From NCBI GenBank assembly GCA_964472135.1, contig CAYYJB010000004.1, forward strand, positions 1 to 59,115: a stretch of 59,115 bases of DNA, given 5' to 3'. Shown one piece after another: positions 52,036 through 59,115 of the stretch. How positions within the stretch are numbered: the stretch's first letter is position 1; the number at the start of each line of letters is the position of its first letter. The notes below the pieces were generated by a model that was given only the letters and a program-made list of their open reading frames with translations, did not search any database and was not told where the DNA came from. A program made the position numbers and the translations under genes. This DNA comes from JAUREX01 sp964472135 (lineage in GTDB: Bacteria > Pseudomonadota > Alphaproteobacteria > Rhodobacterales > Rhodobacteraceae).

Positions 52036-54240
52036 ATGGAGGCCGCGGGCTGGCCGCTGACGCGCGACCTCGTGCTGGTCGGCGGCGGCCATGCCGCGGC
52101 GCTGGTGCTGCGCCGCTGGGGGATGGACCCGCTCGCGGGGGTGCGCCTCACGCTCATCAATCCCGATCCGGTCGCACCCTACACGGGCATGCTGCCGGGC
52201 CTTGTCGCGGGGCACTACGGGCGCGCGGACCTCATGATCGACCTCATGCGGCTTGGCCGGCACGCGGGCGCGCGCGTGATCCTCGGGGCCGCGAGCGGGA
52301 TCGACCGCGCGGCGCGTCTGATCCGTGTTCCGGGGCGCCCCGATGTCGCCTATGACGTGGCGCTGATCGACATCGGCATCGGGTCGGCGCCCGCGGACCT
52401 CGCGGGCTTTGCCGCGCACGGGATCGCGGCCAAGCCGCTCGGCCCCTTCGCCGCGCGGTGGGAGGGGTTCGTGGTCGAGGTCGCGGCCGGGCGCGCCCCC
52501 CCTTCGGTCGCGGTGCTGGGCGGCGGGATCGGGGGGGTGGAGCTTGCGCTTGCGATGGCGTGGCGGCTGCGCGCCCATGGCCCGCGCATCGCGCTGATCG
52601 ACGCAGGCAGGGTGCTGAAGGGCGTGGCAGAGCCGACACGGCGGCGCCTGATGCGCCATCTGGCCGAGGCGCGGGTCGAGGTGCTGGCCGGCATCGCCCC
52701 CGCGCGGGTCGAGGCCGGGGGCGTGGTGCTGGCGGACGGGCGGGCGGTCGAGGCCGCGCTGGTCGTCGGCGTGGCGGGGGCGCGGCCGCAGGGCTGGCTG
52801 GGGCAGACGGGCCTCGATCTGCACGAGGGGTTCATCCGCGTCGCGCCGACCCTTGCCGCGACGAACGACCCCGCGATCTTCGCCGCAGGCGATTGCGCGC
52901 ATCTCGACCACGCGCCGCGGCCCAAGGCGGGCGTCTTTGCCGTCCGCGCGGCGCCCATCCTGCACCACAACCTGCGCGCGGCCCTCTCGGGCGGCAAGCT
53001 GCGCGCGTTCAACCCGCAGCTCGATTACCTCAAGCTCGTCTCGACCGGGCCGCGCCATGCGGTCGCGGACAGGCCGGGGTTTCGCCTGGGCGGCGCGTGG
53101 CTCTGGTGGTGGAAAGACCGGATCGACCGGCGCTTCATGGCGCGCTTTGCCGATCTGCCGGCAATGCCCGCCCCCGCCCTGCCCCGGCACCATGCCGCGG
53201 GGCTTGAGCGCGAGGTGCTCGATACCCCGCCGCTCTGCGGGGGGTGCGGCGCCAAGGTGGGGCCGGGCGCGCTGCGCGAGGGGCTGGCGGGGCTGCCGCG
53301 CCCCGGCCGGCCGGACGTGCTCGCGGGGGCGGGGGGCGATGCGGCGGTGCTGGCGCAGGGGACCGCGCTGCAACTGATCTCGACCGACCAGCTGCGCGCG
53401 CTGGTCGCCGATCCGGTGGCGATGGCGCGGATCGGGGCGTTGCACGCGCTCAACGACATCTGGGCGGGCGGGGGGCGGCCGCAGGTGGCGCTGGCGCAGA
53501 TCGTGCTGCCGCGCCTGTCGGAGCGGCTGCAGGCCCGCACCATCGCCGAGATCACGGCCGAAGCGGCGGCGGTGATGGCCGAGGCGGGCGCGGTGCTGGC
53601 GGGGGGGCACACGCTGCAGGGGCCCGAGTTCCAGCTGGGCTTCACCGTCACGGGGCTGGCACCCGGGCTGCTGGGCAAGTCGGGCGCGCGGCCGGGCGAC
53701 CGGCTGATCCTGACACGCGCGATCGGGTCGGGGGCGGTGATGGCCGCGCTGATGGCCGACAGGCCACCGCCCGCCGCTCCCGACGCGCCGCTGCTGGGCG
53801 AGGCCGCGGCCGAGGCGCTGCGGCGCATGGCGCGCCCCGGGGCGCAGGCGGCCGCGATCCTTGCCCCGCTCGCCCATGCGATGACGGATGTGACGGGCTT
53901 CGGCCTCGCGGGGCATCTGGGCGAAATGCTTGCGACAGATGGGCTTGGCGCGCTTCTTTCAACCGGCGCGATCCCCCTTTTGCCGCTCGCGGCAGAGATC
54001 GTCGCAGCCGGGACCGAGGCGCATCTTGCCGCCGCGAACCGTGCCGGGGCGCCGCCGGTGCATGGGGCGGGGCCGGTTGCCGCGCTCCTCAACGATCCGC
54101 AGACGGCGGGCGGTTTCCTCGCGGCGCTGCCGCCCGAGGTGGCGCCGGGGGCGCTGGCGGCCCTCCATGCCGCGGGCGAGGTCGATGCCGCCGACATCGG
54201 GATGGTGACGCCGGGGCCGGCGCGGATCATGCTGGGCTGA
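52036..54240 (+). CDS. selD: fusion of NADH dehydrogenase-like FAD domain with selenide, water dikinase SelD
   Basis: This 734-aa fusion has two parts. Residues 1-385 are a type II NADH dehydrogenase-like flavoprotein (LVLVGGGHAAALVLRRW, then VLGGGIGGVELALAMAW, and IFAAGDCAHL). Residues 395-734 are SelD, which makes selenophosphate from selenide and ATP: catalytic CGGCGAK (C404 and K407 align with Cys17/Lys20 of E. coli), GGDAAV, ISTDQL, LNDIWAGGG, LAGGHTLQG, MTDVTGFGLAGHL. Position 406 is Ala where E. coli has a second, non-essential Cys. The FAD half may supply reduced selenium or electrons; this is inference. No selA, selB or selU is in the window. Confidence 0.93.
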   Translation: MEAAGWPLTRDLVLVGGGHAAALVLRRWGMDPLAGVRLTLINPDPVAPYTGMLPGLVAGHYGRADLMIDLMRLGRHAGARVILGAASGIDRAARLIRVPGRPDVAYDVALIDIGIGSAPADLAGFAAHGIAAKPLGPFAARWEGFVVEVAAGRAPPSVAVLGGGIGGVELALAMAWRLRAHGPRIALIDAGRVLKGVAEPTRRRLMRHLAEARVEVLAGIAPARVEAGGVVLADGRAVEAALVVGVAGARPQGWLGQTGLDLHEGFIRVAPTLAATNDPAIFAAGDCAHLDHAPRPKAGVFAVRAAPILHHNLRAALSGGKLRAFNPQLDYLKLVSTGPRHAVADRPGFRLGGAWLWWWKDRIDRRFMARFADLPAMPAPALPRHHAAGLEREVLDTPPLCGGCGAKVGPGALREGLAGLPRPGRPDVLAGAGGDAAVLAQGTALQLISTDQLRALVADPVAMARIGALHALNDIWAGGGRPQVALAQIVLPRLSERLQARTIAEITAEAAAVMAEAGAVLAGGHTLQGPEFQLGFTVTGLAPGLLGKSGARPGDRLILTRAIGSGAVMAALMADRPPPAAPDAPLLGEAAAEALRRMARPGAQAAAILAPLAHAMTDVTGFGLAGHLGEMLATDGLGALLSTGAIPLLPLAAEIVAAGTEAHLAAANRAGAPPVHGAGPVAALLNDPQTAGGFLAALPPEVAPGALAALHAAGEVDAADIGMVTPGPARIMLG

Positions 54241-55338
54241 TCAGGCGGGGGTTTCCCACAGGCTCAGCACATCGCCGCCCAGCATCTCGTGCCCGATCAG
54301 CGCAAGGCGCGGCGCATCGGCCAGCCGCGCAAGCCCCATCGGCCCGACGGCGGGGCGGCCGTCCGCGCCGATCGCGCATCCGGCGGTGAACAAGGCGAGC
54401 CGATCGACGAGCCCCGCCCCGAGAAGCGCCGCCGCAAACTGCCCGCCCCCTTCGCACAGCACCCGACCGATGCCGCGCGCGCCCAGCGCGGCCAGCATCG
54501 CGCGCGGATCGAGGCCGCCCTGCCCCTCGGCCACCTCGATCAGCTCCGCCCCCTGCCCCGCCCAGGCCACGCGCGCCTCGGCCGGTGCCGATGGCCCGTG
54601 GATGAGCCAGAGCGGCGCCACCTGCCCCGACCAGAGCACGCCGCCCCGCGGCAGATCGAGCCCGCGCGCCGCGACGATCCGCACGGGCCGCGCCGCGACG
54701 CCCGGCAGGCGGACCGTCAGCGCGGGATCGTCGGCGCGCGCCGTCCCGCCGCCGACAAGGATCGCATCCGACGCGGCGCGCATGAGCTGCACCCGCATCC
54801 GCGCCGCCTCCGAGGTGATCCAGCGGCTTTCGCCCGAGGCGGTCGCGATCCGCCCGTCAAGCGTCGTGGCGAGCTTGAGCGTCAGCATCGGCCGCCCGTG
54901 GCGGACACGGGTGAGAAAACCGCGCTGATCGGCCGCCGCCTCGGCCGCGAGCACCCCGGTCGCGACCTCGACCCCGGCGGCGCGCAAGAGCGCGTGCCCG
55001 CGCCCCGAGACGCGCGGATCGGGATCCTCGATCGCCGTCACGACGCGCGCGATGCCCGCCGCGATCAGCGCCTCGGCGCAAGGCGGGGTGTGCCCGTGAT
55101 GGGCGCAAGGCTCGAGCGTGACATAGGCGACCGCCCCCCGTGCCGCCGCGCCGGCCATCCGCAGCGCCTCGGTCTCGGCGTGCGGGCGCCCGCCCGGTGC
55201 CGTGGCGCCGCGCCCGACGATCCGCCCGCCCGCGACGATGACGCAGCCCACCGCCGGATTGGGCCAGACGCGCCCGAGCCCGCGCCGGCCGAGCGTCAGC
55301 GCGAGGCGCATGAAGCGGGCATCGGCCTCGGCGGTCAA
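54241..55338 (-). CDS. ribD: bifunctional riboflavin deaminase/reductase RibD
   Basis: RibD catalyses the deaminase and reductase steps early in riboflavin synthesis. The 365-aa protein has the N-terminal CDA-type zinc site (GGRPHAETEAL, then LEPCAHHGHTPPC) and the C-terminal reductase domain (PMLTLKLATTLDGRIA, ILVGGGTARADDPAL, CEGGGQFAAALLGAGL). Length is normal. It overlaps nrdR by 4 nt, the well-known nrdR-ribD order. Its stop directly abuts the SelD stop on the other strand. Confidence 0.96.
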   Translation of the reverse strand: MTAEADARFMRLALTLGRRGLGRVWPNPAVGCVIVAGGRIVGRGATAPGGRPHAETEALRMAGAAARGAVAYVTLEPCAHHGHTPPCAEALIAAGIARVVTAIEDPDPRVSGRGHALLRAAGVEVATGVLAAEAAADQRGFLTRVRHGRPMLTLKLATTLDGRIATASGESRWITSEAARMRVQLMRAASDAILVGGGTARADDPALTVRLPGVAARPVRIVAARGLDLPRGGVLWSGQVAPLWLIHGPSAPAEARVAWAGQGAELIEVAEGQGGLDPRAMLAALGARGIGRVLCEGGGQFAAALLGAGLVDRLALFTAGCAIGADGRPAVGPMGLARLADAPRLALIGHEMLGGDVLSLWETPA

Positions 55339-55802
55339 TCGTCGTCCCGGACGGGGGGGCGCAACTCGGCCACGAAGCGGTCGAAATCATCCGCCGCCTG
55401 AAAGTTGCGATAGACCGAGGCGAAGCGGACATAGGCGACGGTATCGATCCGCGCGAGCGCCTCCATCACGATCTCGCCGATCACCTTCGAGGGGATGTCG
55501 GTCTCGCCCATGCTCTCGAGCCGGCGCACGATGCCCGAGACCATCTGGTCGATCCGCTCGGGCTCCACGGGCCGCTTCTGCAGCGCGATGCGCACCGAAC
55601 GCTCGAGCTTCGCGCGGTCGAAATCCTCGCGCCGGCCGTTCGACTTGATGACGACGAGGTCGCGCAGCTGCACGCGCTCATAGGTGGTGAAGCGCCCGCC
55701 GCAGGCGGGGCAGAAGCGGCGGCGCCGGATCGAGACGTGATCCTCGGCCGGGCGGCTGTCCTTCACCTGGGTGTCGGTGTTGCCGCAGAAGGGGCAGCGC
55801 AT
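55335..55802 (-). CDS. nrdR: transcriptional repressor NrdR
   Basis: NrdR represses ribonucleotide reductase genes in response to dATP/ATP levels. The 155-aa protein has the zinc ribbon (C3, C6, C31, C34: MRCPFCGNTD and RRRRFCPACGGRF) and an ATP-cone domain (VIKSNGRREDFDRAKLERSV). The ending LRPPVRDDD is charged. The start is the ATG at 55802; the much longer frame upstream is opposite the dipeptidase. It is translationally coupled to ribD. Confidence 0.97.
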   Translation of the reverse strand: MRCPFCGNTDTQVKDSRPAEDHVSIRRRRFCPACGGRFTTYERVQLRDLVVIKSNGRREDFDRAKLERSVRIALQKRPVEPERIDQMVSGIVRRLESMGETDIPSKVIGEIVMEALARIDTVAYVRFASVYRNFQAADDFDRFVAELRPPVRDDD

Positions 55803-55821
55803 GGGGTTTCCTTGGGTCTGA

Positions 55822-55848
55822 TTGACGCTCGACCCCGAGGAGTATAGG
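55822..55848. promoter_or_regulatory. divergent promoter region of nrdR and the dipeptidase
   Basis: On the plus strand, TTGACG (55822-55827) and TATAGG (55843-55848) are 15 nt apart, a short spacer. On the minus strand, TATACT (55841-55846) is a good -10 for nrdR but has no clear -35. I see no NrdR-box pair. The element is only suggestive. Confidence 0.38.
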
Positions 55849-55890
55849 CATCGGACTAGAGGCTGGGTAGAGGGAATTCCGGACCACAAG

Positions 55891-56952
55891 ATGACGCAGC
55901 CCTCCGCCCCACCGGCCCCGCCACCGACGCGCGTCTTCGACGGCCACAACGACGTGCTGCTGCACCTCTGGCAGGCGGGCGACAGCCGGGGCACGCGGTT
56001 CTTCGAGGGGCGCGCGGGCCACATCGACCTCGCGCGTTGCCGGCAGGGGGGCATGGCGGGGGGCTTCTTTGCCGTGTGGGTCCCCGGAGAGCCCGAGCAC
56101 GACCCGCGCCCCGACGATCCGGCGCCGAACCACCTTGCGCTCGGTCCCGACCGGGCGCGGCGCATCACCTTCGAGATGGCCGCGATCCTGCTCAGGATGG
56201 CGGCCGACCGGCCCGACGCGCTGCGGATCTGCCGCACCGCGACCGAGATCGCGGCGGCCGAGGCGGCGGGCGCAGTCGCGGCCGTCCTGCACCTCGAGGG
56301 TTGCGACGGGATCGGGCCCGAACTGGACGAGATCGAGGTGCTCCATGCGGCGGGGCTGCGCTCGCTCGGGCCGGTCTGGTCGCGCGACACGATCTTCGGC
56401 CATGGGGTGCCCTTCCGGCACGGGCAATCGCCCGACACCGGCCCGGGCCTGACCGAGGCGGGCAAGCGGCTGGTGGATCTGTGCGGGGCGCGCGGCATCA
56501 TCCTCGATCTGTCGCACATGAACGAGGCGGGTTTCTGGGATGTCGCGCGGCGCAGCACGCGCCCGCTGGTCGCGACCCATTCGAACGTGCACGCGCTCTG
56601 CCCCGCGACGCGCAACCTGACGGCGCGGCAGCTTCGCGCGATCGCCGAGTCGGGCGGGGTGGTCGGGCTGAATTACGCCGTGCAGTTCCTGCGTCCCGAC
56701 GGTCGGCGCGACCCCGACACGCCGCCCGAGGTTCTGGTGCGCCATCTGGCCGCGCTGGTCGAGGCGCTGGGCGAGGGCGGGGTCGCGCTCGGCTCGGATT
56801 TCGACGGCGCGGTGATCCCCGCGGCGATCGGGGGGGTGCAGGGGCTTCATGTGCTGATCGCGGCGATGCGCCGGGCCGGTTTCGGCGAGGCGCTGATCGC
56901 GCGGATCTGCCGCCAGAACTGGATCGACCTGATCGGACGCGTCTGCGGCTGA
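55891..56952 (+). CDS. membrane dipeptidase (M19 family)
   Basis: This 353-aa zinc dipeptidase has the family's metal ligands and motifs: FDGHNDVLLHLW, LHLEGCDGIGPEL, ILDLSHMNEAGF, VATHSNVHAL, then GVVGLNYAV and LGSDFDGA. It is of the bacterial renal-dipeptidase type and may act on dipeptides or D-amino-acid peptides. I see no signal peptide, so it may be cytoplasmic. The ATG at 55891 (MTQPSAPPAPPP) is chosen; an earlier start lies over the promoter region. It converges on the RTX gene with 3 nt between. Confidence 0.93.
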   Translation: MTQPSAPPAPPPTRVFDGHNDVLLHLWQAGDSRGTRFFEGRAGHIDLARCRQGGMAGGFFAVWVPGEPEHDPRPDDPAPNHLALGPDRARRITFEMAAILLRMAADRPDALRICRTATEIAAAEAAGAVAAVLHLEGCDGIGPELDEIEVLHAAGLRSLGPVWSRDTIFGHGVPFRHGQSPDTGPGLTEAGKRLVDLCGARGIILDLSHMNEAGFWDVARRSTRPLVATHSNVHALCPATRNLTARQLRAIAESGGVVGLNYAVQFLRPDGRRDPDTPPEVLVRHLAALVEALGEGGVALGSDFDGAVIPAAIGGVQGLHVLIAAMRRAGFGEALIARICRQNWIDLIGRVCG

Positions 56953-56955
56953 CCC

Positions 56956-58644
56956 TCAGAACAGGGTCGCAAAATATCCCGCCGCCGTCGCGGCCTCGGC
57001 CGGCGCGACCGGCGCGGGGGCAAAGCCCACCCAATCGGCATATTCCGCCGCGCCCCATTGCGGCGCCCCGCCGGGATCGAAGGCAAAGAGCGCAAGGGTG
57101 CGGTGCGGCGGATCGGGCAGCGAAGGGCCGGGCACCGTTGGCACCCAGCCCGACGGCCCGCCCGGTTCGAACACCGGCGGCGCATCCGCGACGAAGAACG
57201 GCAGGTGCAGCCCCTCGACAACATCGCGGTCGGTCAGCAGGGACGGGTCGATCGGCTGGCCCCGCGCGGTGTGCACATCGAGCCACGCCTGCCCGATCCG
57301 CACCCGCGCGCCCGTCGCGGTGGGCGCGATCTCGACCCCGCCCAGGCCGTAGACGAGCGGAAAGCCGGACAGGTCGAGCCGGTCGATGCCCGGCTCGAAA
57401 TCGAGGACCGAACCCAGAAATCCGCCCGCATCGGCATTGCCGGGCCCGAAGACGAACAGATCACCACCCGCGCCGCCCTCGATGTGGCGCGCGTCACTGC
57501 GCGCGATCAGGATGTCGTTGCCGGCGCTCCCGCGCAACGTCTCGGCCATGACCGCGCCCCCGACATGCCCCAGCGGCGCGAGATCGACCTCGAGCGTCAG
57601 CACCTCGCCCCCTCCGTGGCGCGCCGCGTGGATCCTGAGCGCGCCGCCCGCCTCCGACAGGCTGAGGTCGGCGAGCGTGCCGAAATCCGCCCCGGGCGAG
57701 GCAGCCGTTGTCGCAAGATGATAAAGCCGCGCATCGGGCCCCAGCGCGAACAGGCTCAGGCCCGCCTCGGCGCCGCTGGCCAGCACGAAAGCGGTGCCCC
57801 CGACCTCGAGCGCGCGCACCGCCGTGACGCCGCCTAGCCGCAACTCGCGCGTGTCCATGATCTGGTCGCGCACCCGCATCGACCCGCCTGTGTCGATCTC
57901 GAACACCGACAGCGTCGCGCTCTGCTGCCCCGCGACAATGGCAAGAATTCCCTCGGGGCGCGAGACGAGCGCGACATCCGACAGGTTGGCAAGGCTCACC
58001 CCCTCGAGCGCGCCAAGTTGGCCCGCTGGCGCGAACGACCCGTCCGGGCCGATGTCATAGACGATCAGCCGCTCGGACCCACCAACGCCAGCCGCCAGCC
58101 TGATGCCACCGCCCGGCCCGGCCTCGGCCGCGAGGGCTGTGATGCCGCGCGTTCCGTTCGCGAGCTGCCAGTCGGCGTGGGTCGTCTCGGCAAGAACCGG
58201 CAGCACGCGCTGCACCCCCGCCAGCGGATCGACGATCGCGACATCGCCGCCCTGCGTCGCGACGGCGAGCCGCCCGTCGGGCAGCGCCGCAAGCGGTCCC
58301 GCCACCCGCAGAACGCCAAGGTCGAGCAGGCGCGGCACACCGCCGCCTCCGGACGATGACCCGAGGATGAGGAGGTGATCGGCGCCGCGCCGGGCGAGCA
58401 CGAGATCCTCGCCCAGTACCGTGAGCGACGGCGGACCATGGGGCCCCCCCATCACCCCGATCGAAATCACCTCCGGCCCCGTTCCGCCGGCGCCGGGGCG
58501 GCTGATCGCGCGGCCATCGGCCGATGCCGCGACGATCTCGCCCGACCCGGTCAGGCAGAGCTGGCCGACCCCACCTGATATCGCAGCGAAACCCGACTCG
58601 ATCGCTCTTGCCGTTCCGAAACCGATCATCGCGGCCCCCATCAC
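56956..58644 (-). CDS. RTX/hemolysin-type calcium-binding protein with beta-propeller-like N-terminal region
   Basis: This 562-aa protein has an N-terminal region of about 370 residues with repeated beta-rich units resembling propeller blades (for example LAALPDGRLAVATQGG, GVTAVRALEVGGTAFVLASG, ADLSLSEAGGALRI). One RTX/M10-type calcium motif follows (LRGSAGNDILIARSDA, EGGAGGDLFVFG), then VLDFEPGIDRLDLSGF, as in serralysin C-termini. There is no signal peptide. Such proteins are usually exported by type I secretion through a C-terminal signal; the transporter is not here. Role unknown; it converges on the dipeptidase. Confidence 0.85.
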   Translation of the reverse strand: MMGAAMIGFGTARAIESGFAAISGGVGQLCLTGSGEIVAASADGRAISRPGAGGTGPEVISIGVMGGPHGPPSLTVLGEDLVLARRGADHLLILGSSSGGGGVPRLLDLGVLRVAGPLAALPDGRLAVATQGGDVAIVDPLAGVQRVLPVLAETTHADWQLANGTRGITALAAEAGPGGGIRLAAGVGGSERLIVYDIGPDGSFAPAGQLGALEGVSLANLSDVALVSRPEGILAIVAGQQSATLSVFEIDTGGSMRVRDQIMDTRELRLGGVTAVRALEVGGTAFVLASGAEAGLSLFALGPDARLYHLATTAASPGADFGTLADLSLSEAGGALRIHAARHGGGEVLTLEVDLAPLGHVGGAVMAETLRGSAGNDILIARSDARHIEGGAGGDLFVFGPGNADAGGFLGSVLDFEPGIDRLDLSGFPLVYGLGGVEIAPTATGARVRIGQAWLDVHTARGQPIDPSLLTDRDVVEGLHLPFFVADAPPVFEPGGPSGWVPTVPGPSLPDPPHRTLALFAFDPGGAPQWGAAEYADWVGFAPAPVAPAEAATAAGYFATLF

Positions 58645-58771
58645 CCGAACGCGGCCGAGTTTGGCGGGCGATGACGAAGCGGTTCCTTATGCCCACGGGC
58701 AAAATCGCGATCATTCGCGGCGTCTTTTCCGCGCCTTCGCATCAAATTGCCAAAGCCGATGCGGATCGCGT

Positions 58772-58799
58772 TTGCATGTGCAGAAAAGCGCGGTAAATT
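58772..58799 (+). promoter_or_regulatory. possible promoter of the pyruvate carboxylase gene
   Basis: TTGCAT (58772-58777) and TAAATT (58794-58799) are separated by 16 nt, about 57 nt before the ATG. Both are fair matches. The surrounding 212-nt gap, shared with the divergent RTX gene, is locally less GC-rich. Confidence 0.45.
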
Positions 58800-58856
58800 G
58801 CCGCAGGTCTCTGGCGCGTGCCGCGTCGCGGGATCGTTAATCAGCCCGGAGGCCCC

Positions 58857-59115
58857 ATGCGCGATTTCCGCAAGATACTGATTGCCAACCGCGGCGAGAT
58901 CGCGATCCGCGTGATGCGGGCGGCGAACGAGCTTGGCAAGCGCACGGTGGCGGTCTTCGCCGAAGAGGACAAGCTCGGCCTGCACCGCTTCAAGGCCGAC
59001 GAGGCATACCGGATCGGCGAGGGGCTCTCGCCCGTGGGCGCCTATCTCTCGATCCCCGAAATCATCCGGGTCGCGCGCGAATCGGGGGCGGATGCGATCC
59101 ACCCGGGTTATGGGC
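58857..59115 (+). CDS. pyc: pyruvate carboxylase, N-terminal part (runs off the window)
   Basis: The 86 codons present encode the biotin carboxylase N-terminal domain: RKILIANRGEIAIRVMRAANELG, then KRTVAVFAEEDKLGLHRFKADEAY, and SPVGAYLSIPEIIRVARESGADAIHPGYG. The EEDKLGLHRFKADEAY form and the PVGAYLSIPEI segment point to pyruvate carboxylase rather than AccC. A GGAGG site precedes the ATG. The product would replenish oxaloacetate. Confidence 0.93.
   Translation, partial: MRDFRKILIANRGEIAIRVMRAANELGKRTVAVFAEEDKLGLHRFKADEAYRIGEGLSPVGAYLSIPEIIRVARESGADAIHPGYG

Noticed and set aside
49842..53916. Long antisense frames over gatB and the SelD fusion
   Set aside because: They are rich in Arg, His, Asp and Gly without motifs, a typical shadow in 70% GC genes; the sense strands carry complete conserved proteins.

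Overview
The window comes from a GC-rich chromosome (roughly 70% G+C) and reads as an alphaproteobacterium of the Rhodobacteraceae/Rhodobacterales. Support for this: an FnrL-type oxygen regulator next to hemN, an NDUFS4-like complex I accessory protein, a zinc-free L36, xdhABC joined to a BMP-type ABC importer, a membrane-anchored cytochrome c, an NADH dehydrogenase-SelD fusion, the nrdR-ribD pair and an RTX-type secreted protein. This is placement by gene families, not by a phylogeny. Most of the window is core chromosome. I see no prophage, integrase, IS transposase or CRISPR array.

Layout. 1-6.9 kb: a small hypothetical gene, rimO, an FAD amino-acid oxidase-like gene, dnaE and an AHSA1-type gene. 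7-16.5 kb: a purine block, xdhA-xdhB-xdhC followed by a BMP-family importer (ATPase, two permeases, binding protein). Nearly every gene junction here is a 4-nt overlap, and the block ends in a strong hairpin. 16.5-22.5 kb: efp and epmA (translation rescue), a NYN-domain gene, rpmJ, xthA, a DMT exporter, aroQ, tRNA-Val and an FAH-family gene. 22.8-27.7 kb: metY, a SIMPL protein, aroC, a secreted MORN protein, tRNA-Arg, an acetyltransferase and an NDUFS4-like gene. 27.8-35.6 kb: alr-mlaE-mlaF, a RhlE-type helicase, a HisC-like aminotransferase, hemN/fnrL and tRNA-Tyr. 35.7-46.3 kb: a DUF305 gene, yejABEF, cytochrome c, pheA, nudC and a CpdB-like phosphoesterase. 46.3-59.1 kb: DUF2256, GNAT, pepN, a lytic transglycosylase lipoprotein, gatB, the NDH-SelD fusion, nrdR-ribD, a dipeptidase, an RTX protein and the start of pyc.

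How the genes work together. The xdh/BMP block would import a purine or nucleoside and oxidise hypoxanthine/xanthine. hemN and fnrL share a divergent region with an FNR box, which ties anaerobic haem synthesis to oxygen sensing. efp and epmA are a modification substrate and its enzyme.

Most notable. xdhA is split into two frames by a GC-rich element holding a 22-C homopolymer, and the element's conserved head recurs after another gene at 46.5 kb. The FNR box lies exactly 41.5 nt from the hemN start codon. tRNA-Tyr has G8/C14 in place of U8/A14. The acetyltransferase stop codon lies inside tRNA-Arg. I do not see a clearly new multi-gene system; the repeat-plus-homopolymer in xdhA is the best candidate for something undescribed.
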